Positions 51,762-59,932 of a DNA stretch of 64,000 nucleotides are shown in pieces. Both the position numbers and the translations under genes were made by a program. The notes under the pieces are model-generated. The model ran no database searches. It was given only the letters and a program-made list of their open reading frames with translations, and was not told the DNA's origin. Source of the stretch: Flavobacterium sp. 20NA77.7 (GTDB taxonomy: Bacteria > Bacteroidota > Bacteroidia > Flavobacteriales > Flavobacteriaceae). The stretch's first letter is position 1, and each line of letters starts with the position of its first letter. The stretch lies in the NCBI RefSeq assembly GCF_031326205.1, contig NZ_CP133721.1, positions 1,116,001 through 1,180,000 of the forward strand. Reading direction: 5' to 3'.

Positions 51762-52580
51762 ATGAATTTAACTAACATTCCACAAATTAAACACACCAAT
51801 AGTGGTAATTTTTTCGTATTAGCTGGTCCTTGTGCTATTGAAGGCGAAGAAATGGCAATGCGTATCGCAGATAAATTAGTCACTATTACTAATAAATTAG
51901 AAATTCCATATGTATTTAAAGGGTCTTTCAAAAAAGCAAATCGTTCAAGAGTAGACAGTTTTACAGGAATAGGTGATGAAAATGCTTTAAAAATTCTTGA
52001 AAAAGTATCTAAAACATTTGGAGTGCCTACCGTAACAGACATCCACACAAATGAAGACGCTGAGATGGCCGCGGCCTATGTAGATATATTGCAAATACCT
52101 GCTTTCTTAGTAAGACAAACAGACCTCGTTGTTGCCGCTGCAAAAACGGGTAAAACAGTCAATCTAAAAAAAGGACAATTTATGAGTCCTGAAAGTATGA
52201 AACATGCCGCAAAAAAAGTGTTAGACTGCAACAATGAAAACTTTATGATTACAGATAGAGGAACAATGTTTGGCTACCAAGACATGATTGTTGATTTCAG
52301 AGGAATTCCTACTATGCAACAATTTGGCACTACAGTTCTAGACGTAACACATTCACTGCAACAACCTAATCAAACTAGTGGTGTTACTGGTGGTCGTCCT
52401 GATATGATTGAAACTATTGCTAAAGCAGGAATAGCTGTTGGTGTTGACGGAATTTTTATTGAAACACATTTTGATCCAGCAAATGCTAAAAGCGATGGAG
52501 CAAACATGTTACATTTAGACTATTTCGAAGGATTAATGACGCGTTTAGTAGCCATCAGAAAAACAATTAATCAATTTTAA
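51762..52580 (+). CDS. kdsA: 3-deoxy-8-phosphooctulonate (KDO-8-P) synthase
   Basis: This 272-aa enzyme joins PEP and arabinose-5-phosphate to make KDO-8-phosphate for LPS inner core. Family segments: FVLAGPCAIEGEEMAMRIAD, YVFKGSFKKANRSRVDSFTG, the metal/catalytic CNNENFMITDRGTMFGYQDM, and GIFIETHFDPANAKSDGANM. The CNxxN form of the middle segment points to the KDO-8-P synthase type; which metal class it is cannot be decided by eye. The likely phosphatase for its product is at 6930. An outer-membrane-like gene follows at 22 bp. Confidence 0.95.
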   Translation: MNLTNIPQIKHTNSGNFFVLAGPCAIEGEEMAMRIADKLVTITNKLEIPYVFKGSFKKANRSRVDSFTGIGDENALKILEKVSKTFGVPTVTDIHTNEDAEMAAAYVDILQIPAFLVRQTDLVVAAAKTGKTVNLKKGQFMSPESMKHAAKKVLDCNNENFMITDRGTMFGYQDMIVDFRGIPTMQQFGTTVLDVTHSLQQPNQTSGVTGGRPDMIETIAKAGIAVGVDGIFIETHFDPANAKSDGANMLHLDYFEGLMTRLVAIRKTINQF

Positions 52581-52602
52581 TTTTTACCATTTCAATACTT
52601 AC

Positions 52603-53496
52603 ATGAAACACCCATTTCTACTGGTTGTACTCACTTTTTGTGTATTTACAAAGTACGCCTTTTCGCAAGAAACAAAAACTCCAGAAAAATACACGGCACA
52701 TAATAAAGGTAAATTCTATATTTTCTGGGGAGGAAATAGAGAAAGTTATACCAAATCTGACATTCATTTTACCGGCCAAAATTATGATTTCACAGTATAC
52801 GATGCAATTGCTGATGACAAGCCAAAAGGATGGCATGTAGATTATATTAATCCAGGTAGAATTACCATTCCACAAACTAATTTTAGAATGGGCTACTTTA
52901 TTTCTGATCATTATAATATTTCCATTGGTTTAGATCATATGAAATATGTTATGAGGCAAAATCAAATAGCAAATGTAAGTGGCTATGTAAATTTACCTTC
53001 AACAGATCCAGGTTCTATTTATAATGGCGTTTATAATAACACTCCCTTTGATTTTAGCACTAATTACAATCCTGATGACAATGCTACTCCTCCTCCATTT
53101 TTAACTTTTGAGCATACAGATGGGTTAAATTATATCAATTCAGAAATTTCAAGAGTTGACGACATATCAAATCTATTTAAACTTAGAAATACAGATAAAT
53201 TTCAAGTCAATCTTACAGAAGGTTTTGGGGGCGGTATTTTATATCCAAAAACAAATTCACGTTTAATGGGTAAAGAACGACACGATGATTTTCATGTGGC
53301 AGGATATGGTATTTCAGCTAAAGTAGGTTTAAACTTCACGTTTTTCAAACATTTCTTTATTCAAACAGAACTTAAAGGCGGTTATATTAACATGAATAGC
53401 ATTCAAACCACGTATCAAGAAGATATAGATAAAGCTTCACAACATTTTTGGTTTTTACAACGAATTATTAGTATTGGAGGTATTTTTAAACTTTAA
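52603..53496 (+). CDS. Exported outer-membrane-like protein of unknown function
   Basis: This 297-aa protein has a signal peptide (PFLLVVLTFCVFTKYAFSQE). The body consists of amphipathic beta-strands with aromatic girdles (GKFYIFWGGNRESYTKSD, FRMGYFISDHYNISIGLDHM) and ends RIISIGGIFKL with a C-terminal hydrophobic residue, as in outer-membrane barrels. I do not recognise a named family. It follows kdsA by 22 bp and is probably co-transcribed, which hints at an outer-membrane role. A terminator follows. Confidence 0.7.
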   Translation: MKHPFLLVVLTFCVFTKYAFSQETKTPEKYTAHNKGKFYIFWGGNRESYTKSDIHFTGQNYDFTVYDAIADDKPKGWHVDYINPGRITIPQTNFRMGYFISDHYNISIGLDHMKYVMRQNQIANVSGYVNLPSTDPGSIYNGVYNNTPFDFSTNYNPDDNATPPPFLTFEHTDGLNYINSEISRVDDISNLFKLRNTDKFQVNLTEGFGGGILYPKTNSRLMGKERHDDFHVAGYGISAKVGLNFTFFKHFFIQTELKGGYINMNSIQTTYQEDIDKASQHFWFLQRIISIGGIFKL

Positions 53497-53527
53497 ATGT
53501 ATCAAATTATTTATTTAAAATTATTTA

Positions 53528-53560
53528 AAACGTGATAAACATAATTTATCACGTTTTTTT
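53528..53560 (+). terminator. Terminator after the kdsA operon
   Basis: Perfect stem AAACGTGATAAA / TTTATCACGTTT with a five-base loop, then T-run. Confidence 0.9.
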
Positions 53561-53571
53561 ATTACAAAGTT

Positions 53572-53600
53572 TTGTAGTTTAAAAATAAATTTTAACTTTG
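53572..53600 (+). promoter_or_regulatory. Promoter TTG-N18-TAACTTTG for the wHTH/CreD module
   Basis: TTG at 53572-53574 and TAACTTTG at 53593-53600, spacer 18 bp. Its -7 element overlaps the left half of the operator 53595-53611. Confidence 0.7.
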
Positions 53601-53617
53601 CGTTTCAAAGTACTTTA
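53595..53617. promoter_or_regulatory. Candidate operator 1: ACTTTG-N5-CAAAGT
   Basis: Inverted halves ACTTTG and CAAAGT are separated by five bases (CGTTT) and followed by ACTTTA. A nearly identical site precedes creD at 54587-54609: over 23 bp, 21 match. It overlaps the -7 box, fitting a repressor site. Confidence 0.65.
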
Positions 53618-53619
53618 AA

Positions 53620-54231
53620 ATGGAAAACGAAAAATATTTAAACGACATTTCCGAAATCAAAAATTTGATGAATAAATCATCACGTTTTATTTCATTAAGC
53701 GGTTTATCCGGAATATTAGCAGGGATTTATGCATTGGTTGGTGCTTTGTTAGCCTATAAAACTGTCTCTCTTGATATTTCTAATTTTGATTTAAATATTT
53801 CAGAAACAGCGATAATTCGATTACTTATTATTGCTTCATCGGTATTAGGATTATCAATTGTAACTGGTATATTATTAAGCATCAGTAAAGCCAAGAAAAG
53901 CAATGAAAATATATGGAACACCGCCTCTAAAAGATTAGTTATCAATTTTATGATTCCCTTAGCAACTGGGGGATTTTTCATAATCTTTTTAATTGAAAAA
54001 AACATATTTGGGCTAATTGCTCCATTAACTTTAATATTCTACGGATTAGCTTGTGTAAATGCAAGCAAATATACGTTAGGTGATGTGCGCTATTTAGGAA
54101 TTACAATGATTATTTTAGGTATATTATCAACATGGTTTATAGGTTATGGATTATTATTTTGGGCTTTAGGTTTTGGAGTATGTCATATTTTATATGGAAG
54201 TTTGATGTATTTTAAATACGAGAGAAAATAA
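53620..54231 (+). CDS. Integral membrane protein upstream of wHTH regulator
   Basis: This 203-aa protein has an N-terminal soluble stretch (LNDISEIKNLMNKSSRFISL) followed by about six hydrophobic helices (LSGILAGIYALVGALLAYK; IRLLIIASSVLGLSIVTGIL; LVINFMIPLATGGFFIIFLI; GLIAPLTLIFYGLACVNASK; GITMIILGILSTWFIGYGL; LFWALGFGVCHILYGSLM). No family name comes to mind. It is the first gene of a three-part module with a DNA-binding regulator 39 bp downstream and CreD. It might sense or buffer envelope state, by context only. Confidence 0.75.
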   Translation: MENEKYLNDISEIKNLMNKSSRFISLSGLSGILAGIYALVGALLAYKTVSLDISNFDLNISETAIIRLLIIASSVLGLSIVTGILLSISKAKKSNENIWNTASKRLVINFMIPLATGGFFIIFLIEKNIFGLIAPLTLIFYGLACVNASKYTLGDVRYLGITMIILGILSTWFIGYGLLFWALGFGVCHILYGSLMYFKYERK

Positions 54232-54270
54232 AGTAACTTAAATGAAATTGCTTCGTACCTCAATGTAACT

Positions 54271-54567
54271 ATGCTGAACATCATTCAAAATATCAATAAA
54301 GCCTTTGATCACCGAATTCGTTTGGGGATTATGTCGATATTAATGGTGAATGAATATGCAGATTTTAATATGTTGAAAGAACTTTTAGGTGTAACTGATG
54401 GTAATCTAGCTTCGCATACAAAAGCATTAGAATTAGAAAATTATATTCAAATTGAGAAACAGTTTATAGGTAAAAAACCAAATACTAAATATAGTGCCAC
54501 TAAAGTAGGAAGAATCGCCTTTACTTCACATATTGATGCACTAGAAAAATTAATTAAAAAAAGCTAA
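54271..54567 (+). CDS. Winged-helix transcriptional regulator
   Basis: This 98-aa single-domain winged helix has DHRIRLGIMSILMVNEYADF, helix-turn-helix MLKELLGVTDGNLASHTKAL and wing NYIQIEKQFIGKKPNTKYSA, matching the small ArsR/MarR-like HTH_27 type (LGVTDGNLASHTKALE signature). It contains no cysteine metal site, so it is not a metal sensor of the classic ArsR kind. It probably binds the ACTTTG-N5-CAAAGT sites before its own operon and creD, acting as autorepressor. Confidence 0.9.
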   Translation: MLNIIQNINKAFDHRIRLGIMSILMVNEYADFNMLKELLGVTDGNLASHTKALELENYIQIEKQFIGKKPNTKYSATKVGRIAFTSHIDALEKLIKKS

Positions 54568-54586
54568 ATATTTTTTTTATTTAAAC

Positions 54587-54609
54587 ACTTTGAATTTCAA
54601 AGTACTTTA
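54587..54609. promoter_or_regulatory. Candidate operator 2 upstream of creD: ACTTTGAA-T-TTCAAAGT
   Basis: Perfect 17-bp palindrome at 54587-54603 followed by ACTTTA, matching operator 1 at 21 of 23 positions. It lies 37 bp before the creD ATG. Confidence 0.65.
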
Positions 54610-54640
54610 CGATTATTTATTAAATTAAACCTAATTAACA

Positions 54641-55927
54641 ATGGAAAATCAAACAGAAAACAAATCATTCTTTAAATCATCAACCGCTAAAATGATAATG
54701 GTTGGCATGCTTACTTTTGCATTACTAATTCCTCTATTTTTTGTACAGGATTTAATAACTGAACGAAGTATTAGACAAAAAGAAGTTATAACAGAAACAA
54801 CTTCAAAATGGGGAGGTAACATTTATTTGTATGGACCTATTATAAAAATTCCTTATAAAAATTCAATTTCAGGAAAATCAAATTATGCCTATTTTTTTCC
54901 AGAAGATCTTAAAACTTTTATTGAGACCAAAATGGAAAAACCTTTAGAAAGAGGTATTTATAAATCTAACGTTTTTTCTGCAAAAATGAATTTTAAAGGC
55001 TCTTTTTCGGAACCAAATTTTCAAACGCAAAATATTCCAGAGGCGAATATATATTGGGATCAAGCTAAAGTTATCATTCAAACAACAAATTTAAAAAGCC
55101 TCAAAGATGAAGTTAAAATAAAACTTGGAAATGAAAATCTTAAATTTGAGCCTGTAAATTCAACTATTAATGCTACTAGTGAAACATTAGAATCAACTAC
55201 CTTCAACTACAAATTACTACCTGCTACATGTTCGTTCAATTTTGATATTTCATTCAACGGTAGTAATCAAATCAAAATAGTTCCGGTAGGAAAAATAACT
55301 GAAACCAAAATTACATCTGATTGGAATTCTCCAAATTTTAATGGCAACTTCTCTCCTATTTCTAGAGAAATTAATGAGAATGGATTTAAAGCATATTGGA
55401 AAATTCTACATTTTAATAGACCCTTTGCTCAATACTATTTTGAATCATTACCAGATTTATCTAATTATGCTTTTGCTACAGACTTCATAACACCTGTTGA
55501 TGAATATCAACAAAACGAGCGAGTTAGCAAATATGGCTTTTTAGTGATTGGATTAACATTCCTAATCTTTTTTTTAATTCAAACAATTAGTAAAATTAAC
55601 ATTCATATTTTTCAATATTCAATGATAGGAATTGCTTTAATAATGTTCTACACTTTATTGATTTCAATTACTGAGCACAGTAGTTTTACATTTGCTTATG
55701 TTATTTCGGCTATTGCAGTAATTGGATTAATTTCGTTGTATTCGATATCCATTTTAAAAAATAAAAAATTTCCGCTATTTATTGGTATTTCGCTAACCGT
55801 TTTATACACATTTATTTTCGTAATTATTCAATTAGAAGATTATGCATTGTTAGTGGGTAGCATAGGATTATTTACCATTTTAGCAGCCGTTATGTACTTT
55901 TCACGCAAGATTGAGTGGAGTAAATAA
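54641..55927 (+). CDS. creD: CreD-like inner-membrane protein
   Basis: This 428-aa protein has an N-terminal membrane helix (MIMVGMLTFALLIPLFFVQD), the CreD-typical LITERSIRQKEVITETTSKWGG, a large periplasmic domain, and five to six C-terminal helices (GFLVIGLTFLIFFLIQTISK onward, including FTFAYVISAIAVIGLISLYS). CreD (CET/inner membrane) responds to the CreBC system in enterobacteria and affects colicin and beta-lactam tolerance. Here the controlling factor is apparently the adjacent winged-helix regulator, not a two-component system. A terminator follows. Confidence 0.93.
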   Translation: MENQTENKSFFKSSTAKMIMVGMLTFALLIPLFFVQDLITERSIRQKEVITETTSKWGGNIYLYGPIIKIPYKNSISGKSNYAYFFPEDLKTFIETKMEKPLERGIYKSNVFSAKMNFKGSFSEPNFQTQNIPEANIYWDQAKVIIQTTNLKSLKDEVKIKLGNENLKFEPVNSTINATSETLESTTFNYKLLPATCSFNFDISFNGSNQIKIVPVGKITETKITSDWNSPNFNGNFSPISREINENGFKAYWKILHFNRPFAQYYFESLPDLSNYAFATDFITPVDEYQQNERVSKYGFLVIGLTFLIFFLIQTISKINIHIFQYSMIGIALIMFYTLLISITEHSSFTFAYVISAIAVIGLISLYSISILKNKKFPLFIGISLTVLYTFIFVIIQLEDYALLVGSIGLFTILAAVMYFSRKIEWSK

Positions 55928-55932
55928 AAATA

Positions 55933-55974
55933 AAAACTCCGTCAGAAATTTAATTCTAATTCTGGCGGAGTTTT
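55933..55974 (+). terminator. Terminator after creD
   Basis: Stem AACTCCGTCAGAA / TTCTGGCGGAGTT (one G-U pair) followed by four T. Confidence 0.85.
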
Positions 55975-56092
55975 ATACTTTCTGCATTTATCTTTTTATT
56001 TTGTATTTTAGAAATACAAAGTAATTTCACACTTGGGCTTCGAGAACCTCAACCCCAATCGAGAACCTAAACTTACGTTTATTCGTTGGAAT

Positions 56093-57853
56093 TTAATGAC
56101 TGCCTTCCGCTTCAATAGCATCGACATCAATATTCTGTTTCTTTAACAGTCCTTTTACTAAAACAGCAAATAACGTTAAATAAACAAAACAAATTACCGC
56201 TACAATGTACGATTGATGAATCCCAATTATATCTGATAATTTACCCTGAATAGGCGGAATAATTCCTCCACCTAAAATCATCATTACTAAAAATGCTGAG
56301 CCTTGTGATGTATATTTTCCTAATCCAATAATTGATAAACTAAAAATTGATGGCCACATAATACTACACGCTAAACCACCTGCTAAAAAGGCATAGATAG
56401 CTACAATCCCTGTGCTAAACAGACCAATTAACATGGCAAGAACTCCAAAGGTTCCAAAAATAGTTAGTGTTCGTGCTGGCTTATCCTTACTTAAAAAGAA
56501 AGCAATAATTTGAGCAAGAACACAAACCACATAATAATACAAAGGCTTCATGTCTTTTCCAGAGAGCATATTTACACCTAAAATAACTCCAAAAGCAAGT
56601 AATGGAATTATAATTAATGCAATTGTTTTTTTAATGCCTTGTAAATTAAAAACAGTAATTGCGCCAGCCCAACGACCAATCATTAAACTACCCCAATACA
56701 TAGAAATGTAAGGTGCAATATCCGAAGATTGTAAGCTACCAAATTCTTTTAATTTTAATAATTCACCTAAATTGCTACCAATAGCTACTTCTACTCCCAC
56801 ATAAACAAAAATAGCTAACATTCCTAAAACTAATTGTGGATATTGCATTGCTCCCCAACCTTCCGCTTTCTTATTAGCCGATGCATAAGAAAACAATAAG
56901 CCTCCTATAACAACAAGTAATGCTCCAGAAAGCCAAAGCATTCTCGTTTTTTCAAGAGGTTCTTTTAATGATTTTATTTCTGCTTTTTTAACTATAATTA
57001 TTTTTTCAAAAGACAGTAATGGATTGTTAATAGTTTTAGCTGCTTTCTCAAATACTTTAATTTCTTTCTCTAATTTTTCAATTTTTAAAGCAGCGTCACT
57101 TTTATAACTTTGAAAAATAGGTGTAAACATTACTGCTAGTAATACAGTCATAATTACCAATGTTCGCAAGGCTTTATTTGCCTTTTCCATTAGTTCATTA
57201 GAAATTCCACTAGGTACTTTTTTAGAAAAAAAGAATAAAGCCGCTGCAGCCACAAATAACAATCCAACTCCTATATAGAGTAACACCACTTTATTTAATT
57301 CTAATGCCTTAATTTGCTCATCAGAAATAGATGCAGCTGAACCAAACAAAGCTAATGCAACTACTATAGGCCCAATTGTAGTTCCAAATGAATTAATACC
57401 ACCACCTAGATTTACACGACTTGCTCCTGTTTTTGGATCACCTAATAAAATAGCAAAAGGATTAGCGGCGGTTTGCTGTAATGAAAAGCCTAAAGCCACT
57501 ATAAACAAGCCCATCAACATACCTGCATAAATACTTGCTTCTACAGCAACAATCATAGCTCCAGCTCCCAAAGCAGAAAACAACAAGCCATAAACAATAC
57601 TTTTTTTGTAACCCCAAGAGCCTACAATATCTTTTCCCGAACTATTTCCTAGTGCAAATAAAAGCAATGCACCTACATAATACGCAGTATAGAACGCAAA
57701 ATCAACTAATTGAGATTGAAATTGGTCTAACGAAAAATAACTTTTACAAAAAGGAATAAAAATACTATTCCCTGCGGCAATAAATCCCCAAAAGAAAAAT
57801 ACTGTAATTAGTGTGTACAATGCAGGATAATTAGTTTGTTGGTTTGATTTCAT
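56093..57853 (-). CDS. FHS-type MFS sugar transporter with a charged insertion
   Basis: This 586-aa protein is longer than usual FucP/GluP relatives (about 400-440). The N-terminal six helices include [36 protein letters not shown] and [17 protein letters not shown], the glucose/galactose/fucose transporter signature. A segment of about 60 charged residues after helix six (about 255-300: [17 protein letters not shown] ... [16 protein letters not shown]) is predicted coiled-coil and absent from typical members. C-terminal helices resume with [16 protein letters not shown]. Sugar specificity is unknown. Confidence 0.88.
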   Translation of the reverse strand: MKSNQQTNYPALYTLITVFFFWGFIAAGNSIFIPFCKSYFSLDQFQSQLVDFAFYTAYYVGALLLFALGNSSGKDIVGSWGYKKSIVYGLLFSALGAGAMIVAVEASIYAGMLMGLFIVALGFSLQQTAANPFAILLGDPKTGASRVNLGGGINSFGTTIGPIVVALALFGSAASISDEQIKALELNKVVLLYIGVGLLFVAAAALFFFSKKVPSGISNELMEKANKALRTLVIMTVLLAVMFTPIFQSYKSDAALKIEKLEKEIKVFEKAAKTINNPLLSFEKIIIVKKAEIKSLKEPLEKTRMLWLSGALLVVIGGLLFSYASANKKAEGWGAMQYPQLVLGMLAIFVYVGVEVAIGSNLGELLKLKEFGSLQSSDIAPYISMYWGSLMIGRWAGAITVFNLQGIKKTIALIIIPLLAFGVILGVNMLSGKDMKPLYYYVVCVLAQIIAFFLSKDKPARTLTIFGTFGVLAMLIGLFSTGIVAIYAFLAGGLACSIMWPSIFSLSIIGLGKYTSQGSAFLVMMILGGGIIPPIQGKLSDIIGIHQSYIVAVICFVYLTLFAVLVKGLLKKQNIDVDAIEAEGSH

Positions 57854-57891
57854 AAATTAATTTAGTTTGGTTAGTATTTGTATTATGCTTT

Positions 57892-57899
57892 CAAATTTA
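57892..57899 (-). promoter_or_regulatory. Promoter -7 element for the MFS gene
   Basis: Minus-strand TAAATTTG, perfect match 38 bp upstream of the ATG at 57853. Confidence 0.45.
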
Positions 57900-57963
57900 T
57901 AATAATATTTTAATAAAAAAAGAGTTGTATAGTTTTTGTAGCATCTCAAAACAGATTGAAAAC

Positions 57964-57989
57964 AAAAAAAATCCTGTAAAAACAGGATT
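57964..57989 (-). terminator. Minus-strand terminator upstream of the MFS gene
   Basis: On the minus strand: AATCCTGT-loop-ACAGGATT then six or more T. It would end transcripts coming from the dehydrogenase gene at 58119-59324. Confidence 0.75.
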
Positions 57990-58011
57990 CAAAAGGTATA
58001 TGGATTACTAC

Positions 58012-58070
58012 TAGCCCAGATGGAAGTGGCATCTTTTTTAGGTACTAAAAAAAATAAAACGGACAGCTGG
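58012..58070 (+). ncRNA. Candidate structured RNA (conserved Bacteroidota intergenic motif)
   Basis: Between two minus-strand genes, plus-strand TAGCCCAGATGGAAGTGGCATC is followed by a stem TTTTTTAG-GTA-CTAAAAAA (58034-58052) and then GGACAGCTGG; CCAG (58016-58019) can pair with CTGG (58067-58070). I recall the same block pattern (AGCCC-GAT-GAAG-GG-ATC, T-rich stem, GGA-AGC-GG) in intergenic regions of many Bacteroidota, with CCTG/CAGG in place of CCAG/CTGG, which looks like base-pair covariation. It may belong to a described motif such as Flavo-1, but I cannot confirm this. Strand is uncertain. Confidence 0.45.
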
Positions 58071-58118
58071 ATATATGGTTAACAGATACTATACAAGCCA
58101 TTAATGCTTCAAAAAAAA

Positions 58119-59324
58119 CTACTCTTTACCGTCTACATAATCTTGTAAATAAGCAAAACGAGGAGTTAATTTTCCGTTTTCAGTAATTTTAGCTCTTTCC
58201 AAAATTCCGTCTGCATCGTTATTGTAAAAAGCGGGGATTACATGCTGTAAAAACATGTCTCCAAAGCCTTCACTGGCATCTCGAGGTAATTCACAAGGTA
58301 AATTATCCACCGCCATTACTACAACGGCTCCCGGATGAAAAACATCTACTTCTTTATGTTCGCTTGGTAAATAACCATACAATGGTTCGGCTATTGTACT
58401 TGCTCTAAGTGTACAAGCTACGGGACCGTCAATATCACAAGAAATATCGGCTACCACTTTTAATTTGCATTTTGGAGAAGCTAACATTTCTTTTGTTAGA
58501 ATAATTGGGGCACCATTACCATAAAAATGACCTGCCATAAAAATATCAGACACTTCTGAAAAACGCTCAAAATTTGAAACATAAGCCTCTGGATGGTGAT
58601 AAAAATCATTTTTAACTAACGTTTGACCATCCTCTCTTTTGTTATAATCTAAAACATCAATAAAAGTATAAACCGGTTGAGTAAATGTTTTAGTCAAATA
58701 ATCTTCTACCGAAACTTGTTTTACTTTCATGGCGTCTAACATTTCTTTAGCGCCATGAGCTACTTTACCAGTACCTGTTAAAACTATTTTGATATTTGGA
58801 TAAATCTGTCTTTTTAGTTGCTGTATTAGCGCCTCTTGATTGGGTAACGTTTCTGCTTTTGGTAAATTAAATAAATCAAACTTAATTCCAAAAGCTCTTA
58901 TACCATTATAAGCACCTACAATTCCTGCATAACGACCAAAACCAATTAATCGATTATTTGCAGCATTAACAACAGTTTCATGGTCATATAATTCAATATT
59001 TTTTGCTAGAACAGCTTGCAATAATTTTCTATTATACGGTTGTTTTTTAATTGTATGTGAAAAGAAAAAGTATTTTTTATTTGGAAGTAACGCCTCAACA
59101 GGAACTTCTTTTACACCAAGCAATACATCGCATGATGCTAAATTTTCAGCAATTTGAAAGCCTAATTGTTTATATTCCTCATCTTTAAAAACTCTAATTG
59201 AAGAGGCTTCTATACTAAAATCTGCTAATGGAAATTTAGTCTTGAATTCTAGAAGTTTTTCTGGTGAAAATACAACTCGTCGGTCTGGTGGATTCTTACG
59301 TTCTTTTAGTATTCCAAATTTCAT
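58119..59324 (-). CDS. Alanine dehydrogenase/PNT-superfamily NAD(P)-dependent dehydrogenase, LYS1 saccharopine-dehydrogenase-like
   Basis: This 401-aa protein has the AlaDh/PNT N-terminal domain (MKFGILKERKNPPDRRVVFS, LGVKEVPVEALLPNKKYFFF) and a Rossmann domain with IVLTGTGKVAHGAKEML. RLIGFGRYAGIVGAYNGIRA, ADISCDIDGPVACTLRAST and VVMAVDNLPCELPRDASEGF are the signature of the saccharopine dehydrogenase (lysine-forming) / lysine-ketoglutarate reductase group. It is often annotated simply as alanine dehydrogenase. No lysine catabolic neighbour is present, so the substrate is uncertain. Confidence 0.78.
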   Translation of the reverse strand: MKFGILKERKNPPDRRVVFSPEKLLEFKTKFPLADFSIEASSIRVFKDEEYKQLGFQIAENLASCDVLLGVKEVPVEALLPNKKYFFFSHTIKKQPYNRKLLQAVLAKNIELYDHETVVNAANNRLIGFGRYAGIVGAYNGIRAFGIKFDLFNLPKAETLPNQEALIQQLKRQIYPNIKIVLTGTGKVAHGAKEMLDAMKVKQVSVEDYLTKTFTQPVYTFIDVLDYNKREDGQTLVKNDFYHHPEAYVSNFERFSEVSDIFMAGHFYGNGAPIILTKEMLASPKCKLKVVADISCDIDGPVACTLRASTIAEPLYGYLPSEHKEVDVFHPGAVVVMAVDNLPCELPRDASEGFGDMFLQHVIPAFYNNDADGILERAKITENGKLTPRFAYLQDYVDGKE

Positions 59325-59344
59325 ATTTAGGGTCTTTTAAGTTA

Positions 59345-59352
59345 CAAATATA
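59345..59352 (-). promoter_or_regulatory. Promoter -7 element for the dehydrogenase
   Basis: Minus-strand TATATTTG, perfect match 20 bp upstream of the ATG at 59324. Confidence 0.45.
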
Positions 59353-59446
59353 ACATTTTTGCGATTTAGATGTTATGTTTTTACTACTGATTCAAAAAAA
59401 TCATTATCAAATTAACACAAGAATTTTAAAATAATATTAAAAGTAG

Positions 59447-59454
59447 TACATTTG
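59447..59454 (+). promoter_or_regulatory. Promoter -7 element TACATTTG for ssrA
   Basis: Perfect TAnnTTTG match 33 bp before the mature tmRNA 5' end. No clear TTG at -33. Confidence 0.5.
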
Positions 59455-59487
59455 GCATCTATTTTGCTATCTATGCATTACATAAAA

Positions 59488-59886
59488 GGGGTCGACTGGT
59501 TTTGACAGCGAGTGGCATTGACAAGTAAGCATGTCGAGCATTGTATTTTTGGCTCGTAAATATCAAGAATACACACTTATAAACGGCGAAAATAATTACG
59601 CTTTAGCTGCTTAATCTGAATCATAGTAAGATTTGCCTAGTTCCGACAAGGTCGGAAAGCTAGATTTTCCTCAACAGCCTTGGTTTATGGCGTTTGATTT
59701 AGGAGAACCGTAAAAGTAGACCTAGAAATGGTAATGCTTTAAATCCATTTTGACACTGATAAAGCTAAGCAAAAAGTGGCTGTTTTTGGTCTGGCTTTTT
59801 GTCGAAAATTTAATCAAAAACTAAACATGTAGAAAGCTTATTGATGGCTTGTTTGGACGAGAGTTCGATTCTCTCCGACTCCACCC
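59488..59886 (+). ncRNA. ssrA: tmRNA (ssrA)
   Basis: The acceptor stem GGGGTCG pairs with CGACTCC (discriminator A at 59883), and the tRNA-like T-arm GAGAG-TTCGATT-CTCTC is intact. The tag frame at 59585-59614 encodes G-E-N-N-Y-A-L-A-A-stop, the Bacteroidota tag, after which pseudoknot-forming segments follow. It rescues stalled ribosomes together with SmpB. The CCA end is not encoded as such (CCC follows). The 3' end abuts a terminator and a recombinase-like remnant, as expected at an integration hot spot. Confidence 0.96.
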
Positions 59887-59887
59887 A

Positions 59888-59932
59888 AGAGGACAAATCC
59901 AATTTTTCAAGGATTTGTCCTCTATTTTTTTC
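59888..59932 (+). terminator. ssrA terminator
   Basis: Perfect 13-bp stem AGAGGACAAATCC / GGATTTGTCCTCT with a ten-base loop, followed by a T-run; starts 4 bp after the tmRNA 3' end. Confidence 0.9.

Noticed and set aside
58020..58082. Plus-strand 20-codon ORF (MEVASFLGTKK...)
   Set aside because: It coincides with the candidate structured RNA blocks and has no promoter of its own or known relatives; more likely an accidental frame through a conserved RNA motif.
59810..59887. Last 25 codons of the recombinase-like frame (WVESERIELSSK...)
   Set aside because: These are the antisense of the tmRNA 3' end; excluded from the pseudogene coordinates.
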